Assembly (NCBI RefSeq): GCF_000157895.3
Contig: NC_022663.1
Coordinates: 124,001-188,000, forward strand
DNA length: 64,000 nucleotides
DNA from: Mycobacterium kansasii ATCC 12478
GTDB taxonomy: Bacteria > Actinomycetota > Actinomycetes > Mycobacteriales > Mycobacteriaceae
Direction: 5' to 3'
Both the position numbers and the translations under genes were made by a program. The notes under the pieces were generated by a model. That model was not told where the DNA came from and made no database searches. It was given only the letters and a program-made list of their open reading frames with translations. Below are positions 51,687 to 60,401 of this stretch, one piece after another (positions within the stretch are counted from its first letter, which is position 1; each line of letters opens with the position of its first letter).

Positions 51687-52700
51687 TCACATGGTGAGGA
51701 CCGTGCGATAGCGCGTCCGTCCCTGCTCCATCGCCGCGTAACCATCCGCCGCATGCGAAAAAGGTGTCTGCTCGACCCAGGCCCGCACGCCGCACAGCAC
51801 CGCGAAATGCATGGTGTCCTCCACGTCCTTCGCGGTACCGGAGGGGTGTCCGGAAATGCTGAGGCCCGGGTTGATCAGCTGTCTCGGACTGATCGGGAGC
51901 GGATCGGTCGTCACACCGACCACAACCAGTTCACCGCGAGGAAGTAAGCCGGGCACCGTCGCGGCCATGGCGGCTGAGTTCCCCGCAGTGGCCAGCACGA
52001 CCGCAACACCGCCGAGCCTGCGCAGCTCTTCGGCGACGTCACCGCTGGTGGAGTCGACGTAGTGGTGGGCGCCCAGCCGGCGCGCATCCTCGGCTTTGGC
52101 GGTCCCTCTGGCGATGGCGATGGTCTCGAAGCCCATCGCCCGGGAGAACTGCACACCGAGATGACCCAGACCGCCGATACCGAGAATCGCCACCCGGTCA
52201 CCGGCCAGCGCCTTGGTGTGGCGTAGTGCGTTATATGTGGTGACGCCGGCGCAGCACATGGGAGCCGCTTCCACGTCAGAGAGTTCGGACGGAATCCGGG
52301 CCAGTGCGCTGGCAGGCACTGTCACCGATTCCGCGTAGCCACCGGGGTACTGCCAGCCGGGCACCTTCATGTTCGCGCAGTGGATGAAGGTGCCCTTGCG
52401 GCAGGGGCCGCACCTGTTGCAGTGCCCGCCGAACCAGCCGACGGCGACTCGGTCGCCGATCTCGAAATCATCGACGCCCCCGCCGAGTTCGACTATCCTG
52501 CCGGCTATCTCATGCCCCGGCGTCAATGGCCAGGGTGTGTTCGGAAAGCCGCCGTTGACGAACGCCCGGTCAGTGCCGCATACCCCACACGCGGAAACCG
52601 CGATGCGTACCTCGTCATGAGCGGGCGGCGCGGTGTCGACGTCGACGAGCTCCAAAGCCGCACCCGCCGACGCTATCCGGACAGCCTTGTGCGTGGACAT
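51687..52700 (-). CDS. Zinc-dependent alcohol dehydrogenase (MDR family)
   Basis: A 337-aa medium-chain dehydrogenase. Catalytic zinc residues are in CGVCGTDRAFVNGG and PGHEIAG; the structural-zinc Cys are in HCNRCGPCRKGTFIHC. The Rossmann loop is GIGGLGHLGVQFSRAMG. NADP or NAD use is not evident. It lies 23 bp after the CYP125-like stop codon in the same direction, so a P450 could supply its alcohol substrate. No similar gene is at this place in M. tuberculosis. Confidence 0.9.
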   Translation of the reverse strand: MSTHKAVRIASAGAALELVDVDTAPPAHDEVRIAVSACGVCGTDRAFVNGGFPNTPWPLTPGHEIAGRIVELGGGVDDFEIGDRVAVGWFGGHCNRCGPCRKGTFIHCANMKVPGWQYPGGYAESVTVPASALARIPSELSDVEAAPMCCAGVTTYNALRHTKALAGDRVAILGIGGLGHLGVQFSRAMGFETIAIARGTAKAEDARRLGAHHYVDSTSGDVAEELRRLGGVAVVLATAGNSAAMAATVPGLLPRGELVVVGVTTDPLPISPRQLINPGLSISGHPSGTAKDVEDTMHFAVLCGVRAWVEQTPFSHAADGYAAMEQGRTRYRTVLTM

Positions 52701-52723
52701 GCACTTACCCTACCGGCTCATGG

Positions 52724-54022
52724 TCAATGTGCCACAGGGCATTTCGCCGACGCGGTGCTGTGATAGTCGACCTGCCAGTGCTTGATTCCGTTCAGCCAGC
52801 CCGACCGCAGCCGCTCGGGTTTGCCTGTCGACTCCAAGTCGGGCATGGCGTCGGCGATCGCATTGAACATCAAGTCGATGGTCATCCGCGCCAAGTTGGC
52901 ACCGATGCAGTAGTGCGCGCCGGTGCCGCCGAATCCCACGTGCGGATTGGGACTACGCAGAATGTTGAAGGTGAACGGGTCGTCGAACACCTCTTCGTCG
53001 AAATTGGCCGAGCGGTAGAACATCACCACTCGCTGACCCTTCTGGATCCGCACTCCCGAGAGCTCGTAGTCCTGCAACGCGGTGCGCTGGAACGAGGTGA
53101 CCGGGGTGGCCCACCGCACGATCTCGTCGGCCGTGGTGGCGGGACGCTCCCGCTTGTACAACTCCCACTGGTCGGGAAAGTCGGTGAACGCCATCATGCC
53201 CTGGGTGATGGAGTTGCGGGTGGTCTCGTTGCCGGCAACGGCCAGCAAAATGACGAAGAACCCGAACTCGTCCTCGGAGAGCTTGTGGCCGTCGATGTCG
53301 GCCTGGACCAGCTTGGTGACAATGTCCGGCCCCGGGTTCTTGGCCCGGTCGGCCGCCATTTGCATGGCGTACATGATCAGTTCGACCGAGGCGGTGATGG
53401 CGTCATTGCTGGCGAACTCGGGATCCTGGTCGCCCACCATCTGGTTCGACCAGTGGAAGAGCTTCATGCGGTCTTCCTGGGGCACACCGAGCAACCCGGC
53501 GATGGCCTGCAACGGCAGTTCGCAGGACACCTGCTCGACAAAGTCGCCGGAACCCCGCGCCGCCGCGGCCTCGACGATGCGCCGGGCGCGCTCGTTGAGG
53601 TCGTCGCGCAGCCGCTCGACGGCCCCCGGCGTGAAGCCGCGGGAGATGATCTTGCGCAGCCGGGTGTGCTGTGGGTCGTCCATGTTGAGCAGGACGAACT
53701 TGCCTCGGTCGATCTGCTCGGCGACCGTGCCGTCTTTGTAGCGTGGCAGCGCAGTCTTTTGCAGGCTGGAGAAGACGTCACTGCGGCGCGAGATCTCCTT
53801 GACGTCTTTGTGTTTGGTCACCACCCAATAGCCGCCGTCATCGAAGCCGCCGCAACCGATCGGCTGCTCGTTCCACCAGATCGGCGCGCATCGGCGCATC
53901 TCGGCCAGTTCTGCCACCGGCAGGCGCTCGGCATAGATGTCGGGGTCGGTGAAGTCGAACCCGGGAGGCAGGTTGGGTGCCGGCTTGGCTGTTGACTCGG
54001 CTGCTGACTTGGCTGTTGACAA
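52724..54022 (-). CDS. Cytochrome P450, CYP125 family
   Basis: A 432-aa P450 close to mycobacterial CYP125, the C26/C27 steroid monooxygenase that starts cholesterol side-chain breakdown. Shared blocks: NLPPGFDFTDPDIYAERLPV, APIWWN, HKDVKEISRRSDVFSS, LNMDDPQHTRLRKIISRGFTPGAV, I-helix AVAGNETTRNSITQGMMAF, haem-Cys FGGTGAHYCIGANLARM, and the C-terminal SGWLNGIKHWQVDY. TTG 54022 is chosen because GAGGAG precedes it; the N-terminal tail is a Ser/Ala/Lys repeat. It may be a second CYP125, separate from the cholesterol-cluster copy. Confidence 0.88.
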   Translation of the reverse strand: MSTAKSAAESTAKPAPNLPPGFDFTDPDIYAERLPVAELAEMRRCAPIWWNEQPIGCGGFDDGGYWVVTKHKDVKEISRRSDVFSSLQKTALPRYKDGTVAEQIDRGKFVLLNMDDPQHTRLRKIISRGFTPGAVERLRDDLNERARRIVEAAAARGSGDFVEQVSCELPLQAIAGLLGVPQEDRMKLFHWSNQMVGDQDPEFASNDAITASVELIMYAMQMAADRAKNPGPDIVTKLVQADIDGHKLSEDEFGFFVILLAVAGNETTRNSITQGMMAFTDFPDQWELYKRERPATTADEIVRWATPVTSFQRTALQDYELSGVRIQKGQRVVMFYRSANFDEEVFDDPFTFNILRSPNPHVGFGGTGAHYCIGANLARMTIDLMFNAIADAMPDLESTGKPERLRSGWLNGIKHWQVDYHSTASAKCPVAH

Positions 54023-54452
54023 GGCCCACTCCTCAATATGAATTCTGCTAGTGGTCGTCTACTGCCAATAATCCATTGCTCCACCTGAGATGGGAAGCAT
54101 TGATGCAACGTGGCGGACGCCGAACTGCAACGTGTTCAGCCGGCCTTAACCTGCGGCCGTGGAAGCGTTCGGACGGGGCTGCCGCGTCGTTCCCTGGCGA
54201 GTTGTCGTCCAGACTGGTCGCGCAAGTGTTCGGCGGGCGGGGGAGCGGTTTGGCATGGGCGACCAACGACGGCCGACCATCGGCGCCGGCGTGGTGGATC
54301 GCCCGGCGATCAGCAGCCAGTGGGGAATGCCCTGGTCACCTGCCCCTGCATCGGCAAGATCGGCGCGGGTCGCGGCGGCTGTTGTGGGCTACGCCACAGT
54401 CGTTATGCTGTGGTGAAACTAGCCGGTGCATGCAGGGCATGAAGGGGTCGAC
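54023..54452. other. Intergenic region between CYP125-like and secreted-protein genes
   Basis: 430 bp with divergent flanking genes and no supported gene. Plus-strand frames at 54076-54456 and 54110-54442 have no start signals. A -10-like TATGCT at about 54407 lies upstream of the secreted-protein gene at 54453, with AAGGGG before its ATG. Confidence 0.45.
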
Positions 54453-54860
54453 ATGATTCGGGAACTGCTGACCACCGCTGCGATCGCCGGGGCCGCGATC
54501 GGCACGGCGCCGGTCGCCGGCGCCGACAACGGGCGTTACGAGGGTGATGTGCCCGGGATGAACTATGACGCCTCGTTGGGAGCACCGTGTGACAACTACG
54601 AGCGCTTCATCTTCGGCCGCGGCACCAGCGGCCAGGCCGAAGCCTGTCATTTCCCGCCACCGAACCAGTTCCCGGCAGCCACCACCGGTTACTGGGTGAT
54701 CTCCTACCCGCTGTACGGAGTGCAGCAGGCGGGTGCCCCCTGCCCGGGTCCGCAGGCGGCGGCGCAGACACCGGACGGCCTGCCGATGTTGTGTCTGGGA
54801 GCGCAGGGATGGCAAGCCGGGTGGTTCACCGGGGCCGGGTTCTTCCCGCCCGAAGGATGA
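54453..54860 (+). CDS. Secreted protein of unknown function (Rv1891-like)
   Basis: A 135-aa secreted protein; the length equals the recalled Rv1891. A signal peptide (LLTTAAIAGAAIGTAPVAGADN) is cleaved near GADN. The mature part is small with four Cys (APCDNYERF, EACHFPPP, APCPGPQ, MLCLGAQGW) that may pair. AAGGGG 7 nt before ATG 54453. The genes to its right (small membrane protein, short amphipathic protein, nitronate monooxygenase) keep the M. tuberculosis Rv1892-Rv1894c order. Confidence 0.82.
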   Translation: MIRELLTTAAIAGAAIGTAPVAGADNGRYEGDVPGMNYDASLGAPCDNYERFIFGRGTSGQAEACHFPPPNQFPAATTGYWVISYPLYGVQQAGAPCPGPQAAAQTPDGLPMLCLGAQGWQAGWFTGAGFFPPEG

Positions 54861-54878
54861 TCGGTTGACCTAAGTGCG

Positions 54879-55172
54879 ATGACGACCGACCGCAAGCCAG
54901 CTGAGTCACCGATCCCGCGCTGGTTGCGGTTTGTCCTGGCGTCGGATCGGGCGGGCTCGGCGTGGTACGTCGGGACCGGCTTCTTCTTTGCGCCGGTGCT
55001 GGCGCTGGTGTCGCCGTGGCCGGCGGTCACCGCCGTCCTATGGTGGATCATCGCGCTGGCCGGGTTATGGCTGGGACTGCTCGGCATCGCGATGGCCGTC
55101 GGGCTGGCACGCGTATTGCGCTCCGGCAGCGAAATTCCGGAGCACTACTGGCGCACGTTGGTCGACTACTGA
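54879..55172 (+). CDS. Small membrane protein (Rv1892-like)
   Basis: A 97-aa protein with two predicted transmembrane helices: about 30-52 (VGTGFFFAPVLALVSPWPAVTAVLW) and 55-78 (IIALAGLWLGLLGIAMAVGLA). Function unknown; it has no recognisable domain. It lies 18 bp after the secreted-protein gene in the same direction. The order matches Rv1891-Rv1892. Confidence 0.75.
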   Translation: MTTDRKPAESPIPRWLRFVLASDRAGSAWYVGTGFFFAPVLALVSPWPAVTAVLWWIIALAGLWLGLLGIAMAVGLARVLRSGSEIPEHYWRTLVDY

Positions 55173-55244
55173 CCCGGGAACTGATGCCCTTTGTGGGGTC
55201 TACAGTCGTAGCAAGCATCCCGTCAACGAAATGAGGAGCCTCCG

Positions 55245-55463
55245 ATGGCCATCAATCCCAAAGATGCAGTCGATGCAGCCAAGGACATCGCGACCAACGC
55301 CGTCGAGAAGGCGTCGGACATCGTCGAAAACGCCGGCGACATCATCCGCGGCGACATCGCCGGGGGCGCCAGCGGCATCGTGCAGAGCTCGATCGACATC
55401 GCCACGCACGCCGTCGACCGGGTTAAAGAGGTATTCACCGGCAAGGACGACGACCTGGATTAG
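55245..55463 (+). CDS. Short amphipathic-helix protein (Rv1893-like)
   Basis: A 72-aa, Cys-free protein; length equals recalled Rv1893. DAAKDIATNAVEKASDIVEN repeats an 11-residue-like amphipathic helix pattern across residues 7-63. There is no signal peptide. Such helices bind membranes or lipids, or behave like LEA-type stress proteins; this is inference. AGGAG 8 nt before ATG 55245. Confidence 0.8.
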   Translation: MAINPKDAVDAAKDIATNAVEKASDIVENAGDIIRGDIAGGASGIVQSSIDIATHAVDRVKEVFTGKDDDLD

Positions 55464-55489
55464 CCGGCGCTTGGGCGTCTCAGGGAGTC

Positions 55490-56620
55490 TCAGGCGGTCG
55501 CGGCGGCGTTGAGCTCGTCGAGCCGGTTGGTTGCCTCGAGGTACTCCTGCACCCACCGCTGGATGACGGTAGCGGTCTTCTCGACCTTGGTGAACTGACC
55601 GACGACCTGCCCGATGGGATTGAACGCGACGTCGACGCTCTCGTTCGGGTACTTGTTGGTGGCTCGCACCGCCATGCCGGACACCATGTACTGCAACGGC
55701 ATTCCGAGCGGCTTCGGGTTGTCCGGCTCCTCCCATGCCTCGGTCCAGTCGTTGCGGAGCATGCGAGCAGGCTTGCCGGTGAATGACCGGCTGCGCACGG
55801 TGTCGCGGCTGGTTGCCTTGGCGTAGGCCGCTTGCTGAACCGGGGTGTTGGCGGCCTCCTCGACCATCAGCCACTGCGAGCCGGTCCAGGCGCCCTGGGC
55901 GCCCAAGGCCAAGGCCGCCGCGATCTGCTGGCCGCTGCCGATACCGCCGGCTGCCAGGACCGGTACCGGCGCGACTTCCTTGACCACCTGCGGCCACAAC
56001 ACGATCGAGCCAACCTCGCCGCAGTGCCCGCCGGCCTCGCCACCCTGGGCGATGATGACGTCGACGCCGGCATCGACGTGCTTTCGGGCCTGTGAGGGCG
56101 AGCCGCATAACGCCGCGACCTTGCGGCCGGATTCGTGAATGTGGTTGATCATGTCCGCCGGCGGGGTGCCCAGGGCGTTGGCGATCATTGCCACCTTCGG
56201 GTGCTGCAGCGCCACTTCGACCTGCGGGGTGGCCGTCGCCTCGGTCCAGCCGAGGAGCTGCAAGCTGTCCTTGTCGCTGTCCTCGATCGGGACACCGTGA
56301 TCGGCGAGGATCTTCTTGGCGAAGTCCAGGTGCTCCTGCGGCACCATTTTGCGCAGTGTCTCGGCGAGTTCCTCGGCAGATAGGTGCGAGTCCATGCCCT
56401 CGTACTTGTTCGGGATCACGATGTCGACGCCGTACGGGTGATCGCCGATGTGCTCGTCGATCCAGTCCAGCTCGATCTCCAACTGCTCGGGGGTGAAGCC
56501 GACGGCGCCGAGCACGCCGAATCCGCCGGCTTTGCTGACGGCGACGACGACATCGCGGCAGTGGGTGAATGCGAAGATCGGAAACTCGATGCCAAGTTGA
56601 TCACATATGGCGGTGTGCAT
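55490..56620 (-). CDS. Nitronate monooxygenase (2-nitropropane dioxygenase family; Rv1894c-like)
   Basis: A 376-aa FMN-dependent TIM-barrel enzyme, length equal to recalled Rv1894c. LGIEFPIFAFTHCRDVVVAVSKAGGFGVLGAVG, the FMN/His region GVDVIIAQGGEAGGHCGEVGS, and PVLAAGGIGSGQQIAAALALGAQGAWTGSQ are signature segments. Members oxidise nitronates; some related enzymes act on other substrates. Convergent with the Rv1893-like gene. Confidence 0.88.
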   Translation of the reverse strand: MHTAICDQLGIEFPIFAFTHCRDVVVAVSKAGGFGVLGAVGFTPEQLEIELDWIDEHIGDHPYGVDIVIPNKYEGMDSHLSAEELAETLRKMVPQEHLDFAKKILADHGVPIEDSDKDSLQLLGWTEATATPQVEVALQHPKVAMIANALGTPPADMINHIHESGRKVAALCGSPSQARKHVDAGVDVIIAQGGEAGGHCGEVGSIVLWPQVVKEVAPVPVLAAGGIGSGQQIAAALALGAQGAWTGSQWLMVEEAANTPVQQAAYAKATSRDTVRSRSFTGKPARMLRNDWTEAWEEPDNPKPLGMPLQYMVSGMAVRATNKYPNESVDVAFNPIGQVVGQFTKVEKTATVIQRWVQEYLEATNRLDELNAAATA

Positions 56621-56720
56621 GCCTGCTCCTGAGCCCCTCGCCGAATTGAAACGTGTTCTAGTTTAGTACGGGAGTTGCGGACGCGACCAGCAAGGTGGCG
56701 CACGTCGCGACTAGGGCCCT

Positions 56721-57194
56721 TCAGCGGGCGATGCCGTATGCCAGCCATAGGAGCAGGAACACCAGCATGAAGCCGATGCAGACGAGGTGATCCCGGCAGA
56801 TGGCTCGTGCGAGGCGGGTCTGTTCGGCAGGACTATCGACACGGTTTCCAAGTCGAACCGCGCAGGGAACCGTGTGTGCTGCGGCCAGCCCGACGGGGAT
56901 ACCGGCGAGAACGGCTGACGCCGCCAGCAACCATCGGGGCTCGGGACCGCGCAGGGCCGCGAATGCCAGGGCACCCACCAAGATCACCATCACCAGCGCG
57001 ATCAGCCGGCTCATCGGGCGCGACGTGGTGGTCGCGCGGTGGTAGTAGCCCGCAATGGACGCCAGCACCGGCTCGGGCAGTTGGTCGCTCGCGCGTCGGT
57101 AGCGCAGAACCTGGACGTCGAATATCAAGTCCATCCACAAGACTGCGAGCAAGAACCCGCCGCAGGCCGTGATTAACGGGGCCACGACGCTCAT
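56721..57194 (-). CDS. Four-helix membrane protein of unknown function
   Basis: A 157-aa integral membrane protein. Predicted helices: ITACGGFLLAVLWMDLIFDV (about 8-26), LIALVMVILVGALAFAAL (about 64-81), WLLAASAVLAGIPVGLAAA (about 88-106) and LVCIGFMLVFLLLWLAYGIA (about 138-156). The second loop carries RLGNRVDSPAEQTRLARAICRDH. No family recognised. It is divergent from the SDR gene at 57312. Confidence 0.7.
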   Translation of the reverse strand: MSVVAPLITACGGFLLAVLWMDLIFDVQVLRYRRASDQLPEPVLASIAGYYHRATTTSRPMSRLIALVMVILVGALAFAALRGPEPRWLLAASAVLAGIPVGLAAAHTVPCAVRLGNRVDSPAEQTRLARAICRDHLVCIGFMLVFLLLWLAYGIAR

Positions 57195-57311
57195 TCACCT
57201 CCCATTGGCAACCGGCGCCGGCCATCACGTCAATTATTGTTTCGCATGACCGGTCGCGAGGTAGTCGAACCAGCTTCTCGTACCGATGTGCCGGGAGTAG
57301 CCTGGCCCGTC

Positions 57312-58052
57312 ATGGGCCGGGTTGACAACAAGGTTGCACTGATCAGCGGCGGCGCACGCGGGATGGGGGCCTCCCATGCCCGATTGCTCGTCGCCGAGGG
57401 CGCCAAGGTGGTGATCGGCGACATCCTCGACGACGACGGCCGAAACCTGGCCGACGAGTTGGGCCCGGCGGCGCGCTACGTGCATCTGGACGTGACCAAA
57501 CCGGAGCACTGGACGGCGGCGGCCGCAACCGCGGTAGGGGAGTTCGGCAGGCTGAATGTATTGGTCAACAACGCCGGGATCATCAACTACGGTCCGCTCA
57601 AGACTTTCGACCTGACCAAGTGGCAACACATCCTCGACGTCAATGTCACCGGCACCCTGTTGGGCATCCAGGCTGTTATCGACCCGATGATCGCTGCAAA
57701 CGGCGGCTCGATCGTCAACATCTCGTCCATCGAGGGCCTGCGCGGCGCGGCGTGGGTGCACGGGTACGTGACCTCGAAGTGGGCGGTGCGCGGCCTGACC
57801 AAGTCCGCGGCATTGGAGTTGGCGCCCAACAACATTCGGGTCAACTCCATTCACCCGGGTTTCGTCCGCACTCCGATGACCGCCAAACTGCCCCAGGACA
57901 TGCTCAACATTCCGCTCGGACGCCCCGGCGAACCCGAGGACGTGTCGGCGTTCGTGCTGTTCCTGGCCAGTGACGAGTCGTCATATGCCACCGCCGCCGA
58001 GTTCGTCGTCGACGGCGGCGTGGTCGCCGACGTATCGCACAAATCCCAGTAG
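57312..58052 (+). CDS. SDR of 3-alpha/20-beta-hydroxysteroid dehydrogenase type
   Basis: A 246-aa NAD(P)-dependent SDR. It resembles the M. tuberculosis steroid dehydrogenase FabG3 (Rv2002): KVALISGGARGMGASHARLLVAEGAKVV, LDVNVTGTLLGI, NISSIEGLRGAAWVHGYVTSKWAVRGLTKS with the Tyr/Lys pair, and SDESSYATAAEFVVDGG at the C-terminus. ATG 57312 is the standard start; upstream residues in the ORF are not needed. A CYP125-like gene lies 3 kb upstream, so a sterol or steroid substrate is plausible but unproven. Confidence 0.85.
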   Translation: MGRVDNKVALISGGARGMGASHARLLVAEGAKVVIGDILDDDGRNLADELGPAARYVHLDVTKPEHWTAAAATAVGEFGRLNVLVNNAGIINYGPLKTFDLTKWQHILDVNVTGTLLGIQAVIDPMIAANGGSIVNISSIEGLRGAAWVHGYVTSKWAVRGLTKSAALELAPNNIRVNSIHPGFVRTPMTAKLPQDMLNIPLGRPGEPEDVSAFVLFLASDESSYATAAEFVVDGGVVADVSHKSQ

Positions 58053-58107
58053 CTTCCCCAGTTGCACCCGTGCCTGCGCGACGCTGGGCCGGTGGGCACC
58101 CGTCACG

Positions 58108-59538
58108 TCAGCAGCGAAGGGCCTCGTCATCGACGGCGGTGTTGTCCCATTCGTCGAGGCGAGCGAGGAAGAAGGCTTCCGCCTCGTCGAAGGTGATTTC
58201 CGCGTCCGACGCGATGCGCGCCACGAGGTCGGCGTAGACTCGCGCCGCTTCCGGGTCGGCGAATTCCCATTGGCCCAGCGGCCATTCGTCGGTGAGATAA
58301 CCCGCGGCCGAATACGCCTGGTACAGCGGCGTTCCCGGATAGGGCGTGATCTTGCTGAGGAACTTGAAAGGATGCCGGTACCTGGTGGCGCGCAGCAGGC
58401 GTGCCGTCTCGCGTAGCTCCTCGGGGCGCACCGTCGGATGAAACATGATGGTTCCCGGGATCACATCGATCCCCAACCGCAGTAAGGCGTTGATGGTTTC
58501 GGCGGGGTCTTGGCCGCGGTTGATGATCTGCTTGCGGTAGGCGCGCAGCTGCTCGTAGGAGCCGGTCTCGATCCCGACGAACACCCGCCGCAGACCCGCC
58601 TGGTGAAGGTGCCTGAAAACGTCCAAATCCACCACCGAGTCCAACCGTATATCGACCATGAAATTGACGTCGATACCTCGACGCAGAATCGCGCTGGCAA
58701 ACTCGACGGCACGTTGCTGCGAACCGGGATGCTTGGAGACAAACAAATCGTCGGTTATCGACACAAAATTGATATCGAAATCCGATACCAGATAGGTGAT
58801 CTCGTCGACAACCGAGTCGACCGACTTGGCCCGGTAGCTGTTGCGGCCAAGAATCGCCGACATGGCTCCGGTCCCACAAAACGTGCACCGGTACGGACAA
58901 CCGCGAGTGGTGAAAACTGCGGCCGAAAAACCGTCGGCGAGGACCGTCGGCAATTCCTCGCGAGCCGCGCGGGGCAACCGGTCGAGGTCGACCAACGTCG
59001 ACGGTGAGCATACGATCTGGCCCCGGGCGTCGCGGCGCGCCACTCCCGGTACATCCGCTATCTCGTCGCCGTTGGCCACAGCCAAAGCCAACTGGGTAAA
59101 ACCGACTTCCCCGTCGCCCACGACCACGAAGTCAAAGCAGTCATATTGGCGCAAGATGCGCTCGTAGTTCAGCGTGGCGATCACATTGCCCAGCGCGATC
59201 TGCACACCCGGCCAACTCTCACGCGCCCGCTGCGCCAACCACAACACCTCGGCAAATGTGTCGATGCAGGAAAGCCCGACAAGCCCCGGCGTGCCGGCCA
59301 CCCGTGCAACGTCGCGCATGGCCTGCCACGTCTGCTCCACACCCACATGCCCGGCCACCAACCCGTTGACGGTCGCGATATCAAGCCCCTGACTGGCTGC
59401 GTAGGCCTTGATCGACATCATCCCCAGGTGCTCCATGGGCATCGACGAATACACCCACGGACCCCAAAGTTTCTGTGCACCAACGTAAGAGCGCCCATTA
59501 GCGCGAACACCGGGAGGATTGACCAGAAGGGCCGTCAC
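58108..59538 (-). CDS. B12-binding-type radical SAM protein (orphan)
   Basis: A 476-aa protein. The N-terminal ~200 residues look like a cobalamin-binding Rossmann domain (LLVNPPGVRANGRSYVG, GLVGLSCIDTFAEVLWLAQ, VVVGDGEVGF) but no DxHxxG His motif is seen. The radical SAM core begins at about 205 with RGCPYRCTFCG, whose Cys214, Cys218 and Cys221 form the CxxxCxxC iron-sulfur motif, and continues ITDDLFVSKHPGSQ, RVFVGIETG, GTIMFHPT and KITPYPGTPL. Substrate unknown. It is 122 bp downstream of the CD38-like gene on the same strand. Confidence 0.85.
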   Translation of the reverse strand: MTALLVNPPGVRANGRSYVGAQKLWGPWVYSSMPMEHLGMMSIKAYAASQGLDIATVNGLVAGHVGVEQTWQAMRDVARVAGTPGLVGLSCIDTFAEVLWLAQRARESWPGVQIALGNVIATLNYERILRQYDCFDFVVVGDGEVGFTQLALAVANGDEIADVPGVARRDARGQIVCSPSTLVDLDRLPRAAREELPTVLADGFSAAVFTTRGCPYRCTFCGTGAMSAILGRNSYRAKSVDSVVDEITYLVSDFDINFVSITDDLFVSKHPGSQQRAVEFASAILRRGIDVNFMVDIRLDSVVDLDVFRHLHQAGLRRVFVGIETGSYEQLRAYRKQIINRGQDPAETINALLRLGIDVIPGTIMFHPTVRPEELRETARLLRATRYRHPFKFLSKITPYPGTPLYQAYSAAGYLTDEWPLGQWEFADPEAARVYADLVARIASDAEITFDEAEAFFLARLDEWDNTAVDDEALRC

Positions 59539-59660
59539 GTCATGGCTCCATCACCGCGGCGACCGCGACATGCCGGTTCGCGCCCAGGCTGCCGGGCAGC
59601 GAAACGGCATGCCGCCGCCCGGTACCACACTCGCCCGTGCCCGACCCGCCAGCAAATATC

Positions 59661-60401
59661 TCAAGCCGACCGACTCAGACTGGCCAGCAATCGGCTCATC
59701 CGGCGACTGAATGCCATGTCCGCCAACCGGAAAACAACCGCCGGCATGCCTGGACGCGCCGTTGCGCGCCGCTCGTATATAACGGTCGACACGCGCGAAT
59801 CCGGGTCAATTTGTATTATCCGGGTTACGTTCGGATTGTTCCTGAGCCGGGGAACTTCCACGCGCTGCCAAATATTGTCGGGACGGACATCACATCCCAC
59901 GATCGCCGTTACCGTGCCGGCGGCGTTCTCCGCATAGGCTCTGGCCGCCTCGTCCCAGAACCTGATCGTATCCGGAAAGGCTGCGTCCCATCCCGGAACT
60001 GGCACCATTCCGCGCCGCTCCAACAACATTTTCAGTGTCGTGGCATTAGCCTCGTCGGCCAAACGCTCGGCAATTCTGGAACCATCCGGCCCCACGCCAA
60101 CCCCATTGGCATCGCGCCCCGACCAATAATAGGCCTTGCCGGGATCTGTCTTCGTCAGCTCACGCAGCTCGTCGTATGAAGGCAAACTTTCCCGCACATA
60201 GTCGGCGGCGTTGACCGCGATATCATCATTGTCATCAGCGATATTGTTTAGCGCGGTATCAGGACATGCATCCAGCACGCTGCGGACTTGACCGTCAGGC
60301 CCGGCCAAATCGCCCGCGTAATTTCTCGTCGGATCGCGAAAAAATTTTGTTCGATTGTCATTTTCCGAGGCGCCCGGGCGCAATGTGTCCTCAGCACGCA
60401 T
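59661..60401 (-). CDS. ADP-ribosyl cyclase (CD38/Aplysia cyclase)-like protein
   Basis: A 246-aa protein from ATG 60401 (ATGs at 60413 and 60437 give 4 or 12 more residues). It keeps the framework of eukaryotic ADP-ribosyl cyclase: YYWSG with Trp93 (Aplysia MFWSG, CD38 LFWS), TIRFWDEAARAYAENAAG with Trp149 (Aplysia ESFWGMASSSYAHSAEG), and WQRVEVPRLRNNPNVTRII with Glu182 aligning with the catalytic Glu (Aplysia KYELPNLTNKVTRVK). The TLEDT signature reads TTLKML, with Lys124 in place of its Glu. Only two Cys (46 and 170) and no signal peptide, so it is not the secreted disulfide-rich form. Local GC is lower than neighbours, which suggests transfer. If active it would cleave or cyclise NAD(P), which suggests toxin-like or signalling use. 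Identity is judged by motif order only. Confidence 0.65.
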   Translation of the reverse strand: MRAEDTLRPGASENDNRTKFFRDPTRNYAGDLAGPDGQVRSVLDACPDTALNNIADDNDDIAVNAADYVRESLPSYDELRELTKTDPGKAYYWSGRDANGVGVGPDGSRIAERLADEANATTLKMLLERRGMVPVPGWDAAFPDTIRFWDEAARAYAENAAGTVTAIVGCDVRPDNIWQRVEVPRLRNNPNVTRIIQIDPDSRVSTVIYERRATARPGMPAVVFRLADMAFSRRMSRLLASLSRSA

